Below, one piece after another: positions 45,514-54,887 of a DNA stretch of 64,000 nucleotides. Within the stretch, counting starts at the first letter, position 1. Every line of letters starts with the position of its first letter. Source of the stretch: Endozoicomonas montiporae CL-33 (GTDB taxonomy: Bacteria; Pseudomonadota; Gammaproteobacteria; Pseudomonadales; Endozoicomonadaceae); the NCBI RefSeq assembly GCF_001583435.1, contig NZ_CP013251.1, forward strand, positions 5,221,215 through 5,285,214. The letters are read 5' to 3'. Position numbers and translations under genes: made by a program. Under the pieces are notes generated by a model. It had not been told where the DNA came from and did not search any database. It worked only from the letters and a program-made list of their open reading frames with translations.

Positions 45514-46494
45514 TCAATGAAATGACAAGGTTTTTAATGCCGCTTTCATAATGTCGTCTGGCTTTGGCAAATAATGATCTTCCATTCGATAGTAAGGCAT
45601 GATCGTATCGAAACCTGTCACCCGCTCTACCGGTGCCTTGAGAACACTCAGAGCCTGTTCGGCAAGGTTGGCGGCAATTTCCGCTCCGGCACCAAAGCTT
45701 TTGCAGGCTTCATGGACAATGACACAACGACCGGTTTTGCGAACCGATGTCAGAATGGTCTCCATATCCAGTGGCTTAATGGTGGCTACATCAATCACCT
45801 CTGCCGAAACACCATGCTGTTCCATTGTGCGTGCTGCTTCCATGGTCTCTTTGACAGAAGCACCCCAGCTCACCAGCGTTACATCTTGTCCCTGCTTCAG
45901 AGTGAAACACTTGTCGAGCGGCAACAGCGGTGTGTTCTGGTCCACCTCCTGCTTTGATGCCCTGTAAATGCGTTTAGGCTCCAAAAAGATCACAGGGTCA
46001 GGTTCATTAATGGCTGATCGCAACAAACCATATGCACGCACAGGCGAAGAAGGAATCACCACCCGTAAACCGGGAATATGCGCCAGCAAAGCTTCGGTAC
46101 TTTCAGAGTGATGCTCCGGCGCGTGAATGCCACCACCAAAAGGCGCTCGCAGAACCATCGGGCAGGATAAACGACCACGGGTTCGGTTTCGCATACGGGC
46201 CGCATGGCAAATCAGCTGCTCCATGGTGGGAAAGATAAAGCCCATGAACTGAATTTCTGCCACGGGTTTTAAACCCTGTGCCGCCATACCAATGCTGATA
46301 CCGGCAATCAATGTTTCAGCCAACGGTGTATCCATCACCCGCTTCAGGCCATACTTGTCCCGCAACCCCTGTGTCGCACGAAACACGCCACCGTTCACGC
46401 CAATGTCTTCACCCAGCATGACAACGTCCGGGTTATTCTCCATCGCATGATCAAGCGCCAGGTTCACCGCCTCTACCATGGTGATTTTACTCAT
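45514..46494 (-). CDS. bkdA2: 2-oxo acid dehydrogenase E1 beta subunit
   Basis: This 326-aa transketolase-like beta subunit has MLGEDIGVNGGVFRATQGL near residue 26 and DTPLAETLIAGISIGMA near 55, both typical. With the alpha subunit it forms a thiamine diphosphate-dependent heterotetramer that decarboxylates branched-chain 2-oxo acids. The ATG at 46494 overlaps the alpha-subunit stop by 8 bp, so synthesis is coupled. The neighbouring leucine dehydrogenase suggests the BCKDH rather than pyruvate enzyme. Confidence 0.92.
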   Translation of the reverse strand: MSKITMVEAVNLALDHAMENNPDVVMLGEDIGVNGGVFRATQGLRDKYGLKRVMDTPLAETLIAGISIGMAAQGLKPVAEIQFMGFIFPTMEQLICHAARMRNRTRGRLSCPMVLRAPFGGGIHAPEHHSESTEALLAHIPGLRVVIPSSPVRAYGLLRSAINEPDPVIFLEPKRIYRASKQEVDQNTPLLPLDKCFTLKQGQDVTLVSWGASVKETMEAARTMEQHGVSAEVIDVATIKPLDMETILTSVRKTGRCVIVHEACKSFGAGAEIAANLAEQALSVLKAPVERVTGFDTIMPYYRMEDHYLPKPDDIMKAALKTLSFH

Positions 46495-47572
46495 GATGTT
46501 TACCTCCCGTGGCTCTCAACTCGGCTTCCTGTTTTTGTTGCTTCAGGGTGGAAGGCATGTTGGCGTAGTGGTAATCAAACAAGTCTTTTACCGGGGGAAG
46601 CGGCGTGTTCAGATAGGTTTGAACGTTTTGTTCAATCTGTTGACCAACGTCTTTAATCAAAGCCTGCTCCTGCTGCTCATCCCAGTAGCCACGATGATGC
46701 AAAAAGGTTCTGAGCCGTTTAATCGGTTCTTTATTCCAGGCCTGTTGCAACTCATCACCGCTGCGATAACGGCTGGCGTCGTCTGCCGTTGTATGATCGC
46801 CTAAACGATAACTGATGGCTTCAATCACCGTTGCACCTTTGCCCTGTCTGGCTCTGTCCATGGCTTCACTGAGCACTTCATGGAGGGCAATCACATCATT
46901 GCCGTCTACCTGATAAGAAGGCAAACCGGCTGAAATACCTTTCTGGGCTAGCGTAGGAGCGCCGGACTGAATGGTTCTGGGTACAGAAATCGCCCATTGA
47001 TTATTATTGATGACAAACACCACTGGCAGTTGCCAGGCACCGGCAAGGTTTAACGCTTCTGAAAAGTCACCTTTTGATGTAGCACCATCTCCCAGCGCAC
47101 AAACAGCAATGTTCGGTTCATGTCGAATCTTCAGGGCGGCCGCCACCCCGGCTGCATGACCAGCCTGTGTAGCAATGGGGACGCAATTGGGAAAGTCTTT
47201 GCCCCAGTGTTCACTGGCGCTGCCTCGTTCATCCCCTCCCCAATAAAGAAGAATATCTGACAGCGGAATACCCCTCGCCAGCAGTCCGGGATGATCCCGA
47301 TAATAAGGAATTAATACATCGTCTTTTTCCATCAGCGAACAGAATACGGTACTGATCGCTTCCTGCCCCAGACAGGAGGGATAAGTGCCCAGCTTGCCGG
47401 TTCTCTGAAGTGCAATGGCCTTGGCATCAGCCTGACGCCCAAGGACCATATTGCAGTAGTAATTAAGCAGAATATCTTTGTTCCGGGTCCACCCAGGAAG
47501 ACGTTCAATCACTTCACCTTCTGCATCCAGATACTGATAAACAGGAATAGGGTTAAGTTCTTTCTTTTCCAT
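46487..47572 (-). CDS. bkdA1: 2-oxo acid dehydrogenase E1 alpha subunit
   Basis: This 361-aa subunit binds thiamine diphosphate with the motif GDGATSKGDFSEALNLAGAWQLPVVFV (split motif GDG ... NN at about residues 175-205). SYRLGDHTTADDASRYR near 260 is the flexible phosphorylation-loop-like region typical of branched-chain enzymes. It starts at ATG 47572, 46 bp after the leucine dehydrogenase gene, and overlaps the beta gene by 8 bp. Its role is the decarboxylation of the keto acids made by that dehydrogenase. Confidence 0.92.
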   Translation of the reverse strand: MEKKELNPIPVYQYLDAEGEVIERLPGWTRNKDILLNYYCNMVLGRQADAKAIALQRTGKLGTYPSCLGQEAISTVFCSLMEKDDVLIPYYRDHPGLLARGIPLSDILLYWGGDERGSASEHWGKDFPNCVPIATQAGHAAGVAAALKIRHEPNIAVCALGDGATSKGDFSEALNLAGAWQLPVVFVINNNQWAISVPRTIQSGAPTLAQKGISAGLPSYQVDGNDVIALHEVLSEAMDRARQGKGATVIEAISYRLGDHTTADDASRYRSGDELQQAWNKEPIKRLRTFLHHRGYWDEQQEQALIKDVGQQIEQNVQTYLNTPLPPVKDLFDYHYANMPSTLKQQKQEAELRATGGKHHE

Positions 47573-47618
47573 GGTAAGCCTCGGTTGTTCGTTGAATTAT
47601 TGCTCAGGTCAGCTTGCT

Positions 47619-48665
47619 CTAAGCGGAAAGCTGCCTTAGCTCATCACCAAACAACATGGCTTCAGCCATCTGGTCTGCAATGCGGTTAACAGGCTCCTGT
47701 TGTTGCTGTTGTCTGCGGAATATCTGCAACAGTGTCTCACCAATGCTCTTTATTCTCAGGTTCAGTTCATGATGACTTTTCCGAGAGTAAGCCATGGCAA
47801 CAAAAATCAGCCCTCCTGCATTAATCAGGTAATCCGGCGCGTAAAGAATATCTCTTTTAAACAGTTGCTCACCACACTCGGGCGTCAGTAGCTGATTATT
47901 AGCCGAACCGGCCACCGCACCACACTGCAGCTGGTCAATGGTTTCTTCGTTCAGAATACCGCCCAGACCACAGGGACTGAAAATATCACAGGGAGTCGAA
48001 TGAATGGCTTCAGGGCTAACAGCCTTGGCACCAAACTCCCGAATACACTGTTCAATCCTGGCTTCATCAATGTCTGACACAATCAGCTTTGCGCCACCTC
48101 TGTGCAGTAGCTGGCACAAGGCATACCCCACATTCCCCAATCCCTGAACAGCAATGGTCATTCCTTTCAGACTGGAGCCAAACTCTTTATGAGCTTTGAG
48201 TGTGGAGAGAATACCGTAGTAAACGCCTTTTGCAGTTGAGGGCGCAGGGTTGCCACTGGAAGACGTGCAGGTGACATGGCGCGTCTGTGAGGCAATAACG
48301 TCCATATCAGATACTCTCGTACCGCTGTCCATAGCAGTGATATAGCGTCCGCCCAACTCTTCAACAAACCGCCCAAATGCGCTGAACAGCTCGGTGCGGT
48401 CATAATCGCCTTCCGGCATCATAATCACTGATTTACCACCACCCAGGTCGAGCCCTGCCAGGGCTGCTTTATAACTCATGCCCTGAGCCAGCCGGATGGC
48501 ATCGGTAACGGCATCATCAAAGGAAGGGTAAGGAATAAATCGACAACCGCCCAGCGACGGGCCTCTGCGGGTATTATGAATAGCAATAATGGATTTCAGG
48601 CCTGAATGTTCATCGTGCTTGATATGAATATCATTCATTCTGGCCTCGGCTATCTGTCTGAACAT
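47619..48665 (-). CDS. ldh: Leucine/Glu/Phe/Val dehydrogenase
   Basis: This 348-aa NAD-dependent amino acid dehydrogenase converts leucine, valine or isoleucine to the 2-oxo acid. It has the catalytic-region GLDLGGGKSVI (about residues 70-80) and the dinucleotide motif GLGNVG (about 178). The ATG at 48665 is preceded by GGAGGG and starts MFRQIAEAR, matching family proteins; the longer frame to 48746 begins with TTG and is rejected. It is the first gene of the four-gene catabolic operon with E1 alpha, E1 beta and E2. The nearby Lrp genes make regulation by leucine plausible. Confidence 0.9.
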   Translation of the reverse strand: MFRQIAEARMNDIHIKHDEHSGLKSIIAIHNTRRGPSLGGCRFIPYPSFDDAVTDAIRLAQGMSYKAALAGLDLGGGKSVIMMPEGDYDRTELFSAFGRFVEELGGRYITAMDSGTRVSDMDVIASQTRHVTCTSSSGNPAPSTAKGVYYGILSTLKAHKEFGSSLKGMTIAVQGLGNVGYALCQLLHRGGAKLIVSDIDEARIEQCIREFGAKAVSPEAIHSTPCDIFSPCGLGGILNEETIDQLQCGAVAGSANNQLLTPECGEQLFKRDILYAPDYLINAGGLIFVAMAYSRKSHHELNLRIKSIGETLLQIFRRQQQQQEPVNRIADQMAEAMLFGDELRQLSA

Positions 48666-49024
48666 ACGGGATCCCTCCGAATGGTTCAGAGCGGATAAGG
48701 CTCTGATTTTGCTTTGTTTCTTTTTATTATTTGAGGCATCCTGCAAGCGGGGTGGCTTGAGGACTATCGCAGCAGGGATTGTAGTCCCCTATTGCGATTA
48801 AGAATGAGATCGGAAGCTGTTGTCAACTTTTAACAGCAAATCTCTGCAAACTGCAAAAAAATAACGTGCATCTTATTATCAACACATACGACCGACGGTT
48901 GATTTAACGATCTGTCAGACCCATTTTTTCCACCAGTTAGCGTTTTTAGCAACAGGATTAAAGCGCAATTTGTCATCAGGGACTGTTTATGGGTATCTTG
49001 ATAGATCGCAAAGGAGGACGATCC
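48666..49024. other. Divergent promoter region
   Basis: This 359-bp region separates the leucine dehydrogenase gene from the PilZ gene and must carry both promoters. The PilZ ribosome site AAAGGAGG lies at 49010-49018. I see no clear Lrp site or strong palindrome. Confidence 0.4.
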
Positions 49025-49435
49025 ATGACAGAGACTGTACTTGAAAAGCGTCGCTTCCCCCGAAAGCTGCTGAAGGAAACGGCACAGGTTCTGGATAATG
49101 ACACCGGGCAGCTGCTGGGGGTTCTGGAGGATGTTTCAAAAGGTGGCTTCAGTCTGTTAACCTACCATAATATTCGTCAGGACGAAGTACGAAATATTAC
49201 ATTGGTACTGCCAGGTCCCCAGAAAAGCTACCATCGCGTATCACTGATCGCAGAATGTGTCTGGTGTCAGTCGGGGAAAACACAGGGTGACAAAAGCCGG
49301 CCTGACTCCCCCGAAACTATCTTTGCTGATAGCCCTGAAAACCAGGCTCCCGAGAACTACTCAGCCGGATTTCAGCTGCGGGAAATCGATGAACAGAACC
49401 TTGTGGCGCTGAATTACTTCATACGTGACTATTAA
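49025..49435 (+). CDS. PilZ domain protein
   Basis: This 136-aa protein is a single PilZ domain, a cyclic-di-GMP receptor. The c-di-GMP signature is visible: RRFPRK near residue 8 (RxxxR class) and DVSKGGFSL near 40 (D/NxSxxG). The ATG at 49025 is preceded by the near-perfect ribosome site AAAGGAGG; the ATG at 48989 is rejected. A 36-residue polar insert (about 90-115) precedes the last strand. Targets are unknown. Its stop codon starts a 25-bp tandem repeat. Confidence 0.88.
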   Translation: MTETVLEKRRFPRKLLKETAQVLDNDTGQLLGVLEDVSKGGFSLLTYHNIRQDEVRNITLVLPGPQKSYHRVSLIAECVWCQSGKTQGDKSRPDSPETIFADSPENQAPENYSAGFQLREIDEQNLVALNYFIRDY

Positions 49436-49482
49436 TATCAACCGAAGCTATAGCGTCTAATATCAGCCGAAGCTATAGCATC
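49433..49482. repeat. 25-bp tandem duplication beginning at the PilZ stop codon
   Basis: Two 25-base copies, 49433-49457 and 49458-49482, differ at two positions. They begin with the TAA stop of the PilZ gene and contain the palindrome GCTATAGC. The second copy ends a few bases before the stop of the convergent lrp-type gene. Confidence 0.85.
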
Positions 49483-49487
49483 CAGCA

Positions 49488-49976
49488 TCAATCCGGAATG
49501 GGCAGATTCAGGGTTTCCTTCAGCTCTTCCATCACAATGTAGCTCTTGGATTCCCTTACACCGGGCAGCTTTAAAAGGATGTCGCCCAGCAGTTCCCGGT
49601 AAGAGGCCATTTCCGAAATACGGGCTTTCACCAGATAATCAAAGTGACCGGATACCAGATGACATTCCAGAACATTAGGCAGGTTAATCACTGCCTTGCG
49701 GAAATCATCAAAGATGTCGGCAGATTTGCTATACAGGCTGATCTCGACAAACACCAGCAGACCCGCTTGCAGGAACTGTGGACTTAACCGGGCACTGTAA
49801 CCCTGGATAATCCCTTCACGCTCCAGTCTTTTAACCCGCTCCATGCAGGGCGTGGTGCTCAGGCCTACACGATCAGCGAGGTCTACATAGGATATACGAC
49901 CGTTTTCCTGCAGGGTACGCAGAATATTACGATCAATCCTGTCTAGTTGGCGAACGACTTCTTTGCGGCTTCTCAT
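49488..49976 (-). CDS. lrp: Lrp/AsnC family regulator (Lrp-like)
   Basis: This 162-aa protein has an N-terminal helix-turn-helix (LDRIDRNILRTLQENGRISY, DRVGLSTTPCMERVKRLE) and a C-terminal RAM ligand-binding domain (VLECHLVSGHFDYLVKA). It closely resembles E. coli Lrp. The ATG at 49976 is preferred over the one at 50006. It lies downstream of the alanine racemase gene on the same strand, about 260 bp away, an arrangement reminiscent of dadX-lrp neighbourhoods. Lrp-type proteins sense leucine or alanine and control amino acid metabolism, which fits the leucine catabolic operon nearby. Confidence 0.92.
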   Translation of the reverse strand: MRSRKEVVRQLDRIDRNILRTLQENGRISYVDLADRVGLSTTPCMERVKRLEREGIIQGYSARLSPQFLQAGLLVFVEISLYSKSADIFDDFRKAVINLPNVLECHLVSGHFDYLVKARISEMASYRELLGDILLKLPGVRESKSYIVMEELKETLNLPIPD

Positions 49977-50235
49977 GGTTTCAGCTGTTGTTTGACGAAC
50001 TGTCATTAATAGCTGTGGGAAAAATCCCTTCAGCTACGCCGTTTAGGAATATGCCCTGACTTCGCATAAACATGCACAAGTGAACATTCCGAGGGTGCGT
50101 GAGAGTATGGCACAGACAGAAAATCTTCAAGTACTTAAATAGACCAAGTATGTAAATTTTCCGTTTGCTGAAAAAAACAAGCAAGATAGCCCAATGAAAG
50201 TAAGTACTCACAGCATGATGTTCGTTGCCGGATAA

Positions 50236-51345
50236 TCAGGCTTTTACCATCACTGGCGACTGAACATATTCCACCGGAACGCGATTAAGATTGCAGAACA
50301 GCTGATAAGGAATTGTTCTGGCATGACGGGCAATTTCGGCGGCAGGCAGACCCTTTCCCCAAAGCACAACACTGTCTCCCGGTCGGGCTTCAGGTACATC
50401 GGTCAGGTCAATGGTTAGCATATCCATAGACACTCGCCCGATGACAGGCACACGCCGGCCGTTCACCATCACAGGCGTACCATTGGCAGCATGACGCGGA
50501 TAACCATCTGCATAACCAATGGCAACCACTCCCTGACGAGTCGGACGCTGACTAACCCATGTGCTGCCATAGCCTACAGGGCTACCGGCCGGAATGTCTT
50601 TAATACTGATAATGGCAGACTGCAGCGCCATCACCGGCTGCAGTTTCTGCTCAATAGGATGAAGGGTTTCAAAGGGAGAAGCACCGTACAGCAACAACCC
50701 CGGACGATTCCAGTCAGCTCGTGCCTGAGAGTAATCCACCAGCCCGGCAGAATTGGCAATACTGCGTTCACCCGGCAGACCAAGGGTATGCTGTTCAAAC
50801 ACTTCCAGCTGATGTCGTGTATAGCCATTCTCTGGTTCATCGGCACAGGCAAGATGCGTCATCATGACAATATCGCTCACCCAGGGCAGCGTTTCCATGC
50901 GTAGCCAAGCTGAACGGAACTCTTCTGGCAACAGCCCGACACGGTACATGCCCGAATCCATTTTCAGCCAGATTCTGACCGGAGCAGGCAAAGGGTTCTG
51001 TTCCAGCATTAAAAGCTGTTCCGGACTTTGCACGACAATGTCCAGCTTATGGCGGCTGATTTCAACGAGTTCACTGGCTTCAAAAAAACCTTCCAGCAAA
51101 AGAATGGACTGTCTTATGCCAATGCTGCGCAGTTCCAAAGCTTCTTCAATACAGGCAACCGCAAACCCGTCGGCCTGATCAGCCAACGCCTGCGCGCAGG
51201 CAACGGCTCCGTGCCCGTAAGCGTCGGCTTTGACCACCGCCAGTACCTTGCCATTGCGTCGTTCCTGATTCGCCAGGGATTTGGCAAGCTGATAATTGTG
51301 CTGCAGGGCATCAAGATTAATGACCGCCTTGGCTGGACGACTCAT
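50236..51345 (-). CDS. alr: Alanine racemase
   Basis: This 369-aa pyridoxal phosphate enzyme interconverts L- and D-alanine. The PLP-binding Lys39 sits in AVVKADAYGHGA, and a catalytic Tyr in GYGSTW is near residue 268. Other conserved parts are KMDSGMYRVG and SMDMLTIDL. D-alanine is used for peptidoglycan; the catabolic (DadX) role is possible because the next gene downstream is an Lrp-type regulator, but no DadA dehydrogenase gene is present here. Confidence 0.95.
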   Translation of the reverse strand: MSRPAKAVINLDALQHNYQLAKSLANQERRNGKVLAVVKADAYGHGAVACAQALADQADGFAVACIEEALELRSIGIRQSILLLEGFFEASELVEISRHKLDIVVQSPEQLLMLEQNPLPAPVRIWLKMDSGMYRVGLLPEEFRSAWLRMETLPWVSDIVMMTHLACADEPENGYTRHQLEVFEQHTLGLPGERSIANSAGLVDYSQARADWNRPGLLLYGASPFETLHPIEQKLQPVMALQSAIISIKDIPAGSPVGYGSTWVSQRPTRQGVVAIGYADGYPRHAANGTPVMVNGRRVPVIGRVSMDMLTIDLTDVPEARPGDSVVLWGKGLPAAEIARHARTIPYQLFCNLNRVPVEYVQSPVMVKA

Positions 51346-51549
51346 GACTGCGATGTTTTTCCCAAAGTGTTGTCCCCGAAAAAATCAGAACTGAAGAGCT
51401 CAGAAGAGGCCGCAATGCTAACAATTTATAGTTTTTAGCTCTTTATGTGATTGTCGAAATTCACTAAGTGAATAAATAATACCGTTAACGGCAACGAGCC
51501 AACAGCCCTTCATTCACTGCATTTCAGTTAAACGTCAGTGGAATTATGA

Positions 51550-52092
51550 TTACTTTTGTATTTTAGTAATCTTGGTGCCTTCCAGAGTCAGGTTATACAT
51601 CAGACCTTTGTTGTCGTTGATAAAGCCAATGATCGGTGACTGTGCGGTATTGGTCGCAATGGTTTCTCCCACTCCAAACTCGGCAATGGCAATGCTGCCA
51701 TCGACACCGGCTTCCCAGCCTTTACTGTTACGAAATTTATTCAGGGACTCGTCGGTCATAAACATAATCACCTGCGAGCGCAGTTGGGCACCCAGCTGAA
51801 AACCAATGGAGGCAGAAGCCGTGTTGTAATAGTCCACCACTTCCTGATTGATCAGTAACGCGCCTTCGCCGTACTCACCACCCAGAAACACACCGCCTTT
51901 AATGATTTTGGGAAACACCAGAATGCCTTTGGCATCTTTGCCCAGAGATTTAGCTGCAGGGCTTTTGTCGTAGAGATTCGACAAGCTCTCCTGAACGGTG
52001 GCATCCAGCTCCTCTTTTGATGAAGCAAACGTCGGCAACGCGAAGACAAAAGCCACCATAAACAACAATAAAAACCTTAACTGCCGCAGCAT
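51550..52092 (-). CDS. SYLF/YSC84-type lipid-binding protein
   Basis: This 180-aa exported protein has a signal peptide (about residues 1-23, ending FALPTFASS) and a SYLF domain. Its markers are GILVFPKIIKGGVFLGGEYGEGALL (about 58-80) and SIGFQLGAQLRSQVIMFM (about 96-113). The family binds lipids, including phosphoinositides in eukaryotes; in bacteria its role is not settled. It is monocistronic, between the racemase and the second AsnC-type regulator. Confidence 0.88.
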   Translation of the reverse strand: MLRQLRFLLLFMVAFVFALPTFASSKEELDATVQESLSNLYDKSPAAKSLGKDAKGILVFPKIIKGGVFLGGEYGEGALLINQEVVDYYNTASASIGFQLGAQLRSQVIMFMTDESLNKFRNSKGWEAGVDGSIAIAEFGVGETIATNTAQSPIIGFINDNKGLMYNLTLEGTKITKIQK

Positions 52093-52187
52093 AACGTGCT
52101 CCCCAATATTAAAACTGGGTTAATAGTACCAGTAATGAATCCAATTTCGATGTGGGTTTTGCGCAACTTTTTCAGGCTCTGGTTGCT

Positions 52188-52640
52188 TCAAAGTGGCAAC
52201 GACGTGGTGTATTTCATCTGCTCCATGGCAAAACTCGACGTTACATCGCACAGTCCGTCAACACTGTTCACCAGTTTTTTGTAGAAAAGATCAAACGACT
52301 GTATGTCTTTAGTGACCACCCTTAACAGGTAGTCGTATTCGCCGCTCATTCGATAGCACTCGGCCACTTCCGGAAAACGATTCACAGTGTCTGAAAAAAG
52401 TTTCAACCAGGCTGACGAATGGTGCTGTGTTTTGATGTGAACAAACACCGAAACACCCAGCCCAACCTTTTCGGCATTAATAAGGGCTACCCGTTTGTTA
52501 ATATACCCCTGCCCTTCAAGGCGTTTAATCCGGTTCCAGCAGGGCGTAGGCGACAGGCAGACTCTTTGCGCGATGTCGGCCAGAGAAAGTGTGCTGTCTT
52601 CCTGCAATTCAAGCAGGATTTTTCGGTCGATAGAATCCAT
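52188..52640 (-). CDS. Lrp/AsnC family regulator
   Basis: This 150-aa regulator has an AsnC-type helix-turn-helix (IDRKILLELQEDSTLSLADI, CLSPTPCWNRIKRLE) and a RAM domain (AECYRMSGEYDYLLRV). It is distinct from the Lrp-like protein at 49488 and lies 1.5 kb away on the same strand next to the SYLF gene. Its ligand cannot be read from the sequence. It is likely a local regulator of an amino acid gene not identified here. Confidence 0.88.
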   Translation of the reverse strand: MDSIDRKILLELQEDSTLSLADIAQRVCLSPTPCWNRIKRLEGQGYINKRVALINAEKVGLGVSVFVHIKTQHHSSAWLKLFSDTVNRFPEVAECYRMSGEYDYLLRVVTKDIQSFDLFYKKLVNSVDGLCDVTSSFAMEQMKYTTSLPL

Positions 52641-52737
52641 TGAGAAGGGAAATTACTGCTGTACAGAGAGAGGAGGGAATGGTGTCACAGTCTCGGAAGC
52701 TTGGCAAAACCGGACGCCTCAGAGACTGTATTCAACG

Positions 52738-53343
52738 TCACCACCGATAGGCAAACGACACCGAATGAAAATCAATAGACTCGTTCAGTCGGGCCAGCCC
52801 CCCATTGGAATAATGCAGCCAGCCATAACTCACTGAATATCGCTGCCCTTCCCCAAAGGTAAAACCTGCCCCCAGTCGCACTTCAAACAACCAGTGACTG
52901 CCCATATTGATGGGAGACTTCTTTTCTTTTTCCAGATCTTTTTCTGAAAACCAGGCGCCACCAACACCAGCATCCAGAAAAGGAAACGCATTGCCAAACA
53001 GGGGGTGGGCAGAAGAGAAGCGAAAGACCGGCGAAAAGCTGACGACTGTGGCTTTGTCTTTACCCTCAGGGCTGGGGCTATCAGAAGCATTCAGGCGACT
53101 TTTTAAGGCACTGCCACCGAGCTCAAAATAACCAGACATCACCAAACTGTCTGAACGGTACAGCTCATCTCCCCAATCCCACTGAATGCCAATGCGATAG
53201 TGATCATAATTCGCCTTACGACCACTGACAACAGGGAGGTACTGCCCATAACTGGCAGAAAGACCATCTGGACGGATATCCAGAGCAGAGGCAGGGAAAG
53301 GCAGCAATGACATCATGCCAGCGTAGAAAAATCCTTTTTTCAC
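52738..53343 (-). CDS. pagL: Lipid A 3-O-deacylase (PagL family)
   Basis: This outer-membrane beta-barrel of 201 aa removes the 3-linked acyl chain of lipid A in the characterised family. A signal peptide covers about residues 1-20. The catalytic triad is seen as His177 and Ser179 in WLHYSNGG, with Glu188 in LNESIDF. The protein ends in Trp after an aromatic-rich strand, as outer-membrane barrels do. Next along the minus strand upstream are the capsule genes KpsS and KpsC, so this is a surface-remodelling neighbourhood. It is probably monocistronic. Confidence 0.9.
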   Translation of the reverse strand: MKKGFFYAGMMSLLPFPASALDIRPDGLSASYGQYLPVVSGRKANYDHYRIGIQWDWGDELYRSDSLVMSGYFELGGSALKSRLNASDSPSPEGKDKATVVSFSPVFRFSSAHPLFGNAFPFLDAGVGGAWFSEKDLEKEKKSPINMGSHWLFEVRLGAGFTFGEGQRYSVSYGWLHYSNGGLARLNESIDFHSVSFAYRW

Positions 53344-53482
53344 TCATTTCTCCTGCTGTAAGAAAGGTTGGATTACAGCCTGATCATTATTGTCTTATCG
53401 GAAGAAATCGAGAGATGATGAATTGATCAATAAATAACCAATTCATCCTAAAGGAAGATATAGAGAAAGGAAATGCCACACT

Positions 53483-54787
53483 TCATGCAGCATTCAAAGG
53501 AAGGTCATCCACTTCAATGTTGTTACAACTGTGAGGTGTCATTTTATAAATAGCAGAAACCGCTGCAGGCTGGCCTGCCAGCTGCTCGTAAAAAGCCACA
53601 GCATTGTTACAGGTAAGATCCGGAAGCTTAAAAAAGCTGCCGTTAATCTGCGTCTTCTGAAACAGCCGGGAGTGAAACTGTTTAAATAACTGCCGGTCAA
53701 CGGGTTGGGGCGCTTGCCAAAAAGAGGCCAGACTACCCTGATGGGTTAGCCCTTCAATGTCGTACATAGCTCTGCCCATCACTTTAACAGGCACGCTGTG
53801 CAGCATGGCAGAAACTCCAACAGTGCTGTTTACTGTGACAACACCGGCAGCGTGATCGTACAAATCAGGCAGTGACACATCGTGACAATACAGGACTCTG
53901 CCCTGCAAGCCGGTACGTCTGGCTTTTTCACGAATAAAATCGCCATAGTGCGTGTAGCCACGATCCATGGGGTGATGCTTAAAACACAACACCTGATCCG
54001 GTGCCGCATAGCTTCTGAACGATTCAATCACCTCGGAGATAAACGACTCAACCGAGTTAAAGTTAGAATGGTAGATCTTCTGGGAGTCATCGTGCACTTG
54101 CAGAGGCACCAGAAAAAAACGCTGGCTGAATGTCTTTGTCAGCTTTCTTTTGATCCTGTAGTCCGCAGGTTTTACCAGCCATTTGCGGGCAAATCCCCGT
54201 ATCCAGCAATAACCTTCCCTGACAGGATTCGACGCCCGGTGATGCCGATAGTGAGCAAACTGCCCGTGACCAAAGTAGCCTGCCCAATAATATAATGATG
54301 CATAAACTGCACGTGCGAAAATTGTGCTGCCAATCGTCACAGGGGCTTCTTCAGTAGGCTGCACGATCGTTTCCCGAAGCGTTTTAATGGACAAATCCAA
54401 ACGGCTTAAGGCATTCACACCGTGAGTTTCCAGAGTGATGGTGTTGGGTCTCAGGTAGCCTTCCTCAAAGACCATAAATGCAACACCCAGACTGTCGCAA
54501 AGAGGCTTTGCTATGCGATGGTAATAACGACAGTCGCCTAACAGAAATACCGCATCAATGGAGTGCTCCATCAGATATTCCTGCAGAAAAGCCAGCCAGT
54601 TATCTGGTTCCCCCTGGTAATCGACCACTTTGTCTGCTCCGGCATAAAAGCGGTCACCACCATTAAAATTAATCTTGTGCGTACAATAGCCTGCACGCGA
54701 AAAAGCCCCGGCCAGTTCCCGAAAGAAAGGCCCTAGTGGACCTTGTAAAAATAATACAGACGACTTATGCACGCTGAACCGACCCAA
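53483..54787 (-). CDS. kpsS: Capsule Kdo transferase KpsS
   Basis: This 434-aa protein belongs to the KpsS family, which starts the poly-Kdo linker on lyso-phosphatidylglycerol for group 2 capsules. It shows LQGPLGPFFRELAGAFSRAG at the start, GDCRYYH near residue 105, EEGYLRPNTITLE near 130, and FKHHPMDRGYTHYG near 290. The start is a TTG with the ribosome-like sequence AAGGCAGG; a GTG five codons later is an alternative. It follows kpsC by 100 bp on the same strand. Confidence 0.9.
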   Translation of the reverse strand: MGRFSVHKSSVLFLQGPLGPFFRELAGAFSRAGYCTHKINFNGGDRFYAGADKVVDYQGEPDNWLAFLQEYLMEHSIDAVFLLGDCRYYHRIAKPLCDSLGVAFMVFEEGYLRPNTITLETHGVNALSRLDLSIKTLRETIVQPTEEAPVTIGSTIFARAVYASLYYWAGYFGHGQFAHYRHHRASNPVREGYCWIRGFARKWLVKPADYRIKRKLTKTFSQRFFLVPLQVHDDSQKIYHSNFNSVESFISEVIESFRSYAAPDQVLCFKHHPMDRGYTHYGDFIREKARRTGLQGRVLYCHDVSLPDLYDHAAGVVTVNSTVGVSAMLHSVPVKVMGRAMYDIEGLTHQGSLASFWQAPQPVDRQLFKQFHSRLFQKTQINGSFFKLPDLTCNNAVAFYEQLAGQPAAVSAIYKMTPHSCNNIEVDDLPLNAA

Positions 54788-54887
54788 AGTACCTGCCTTA
54801 AGACAGATAAAAAATTATATTGTTGTCTAAATAAACGACCATTTTCTCAGAATAATAATGCAATCCGGATGGTGGACTTACGCATCG

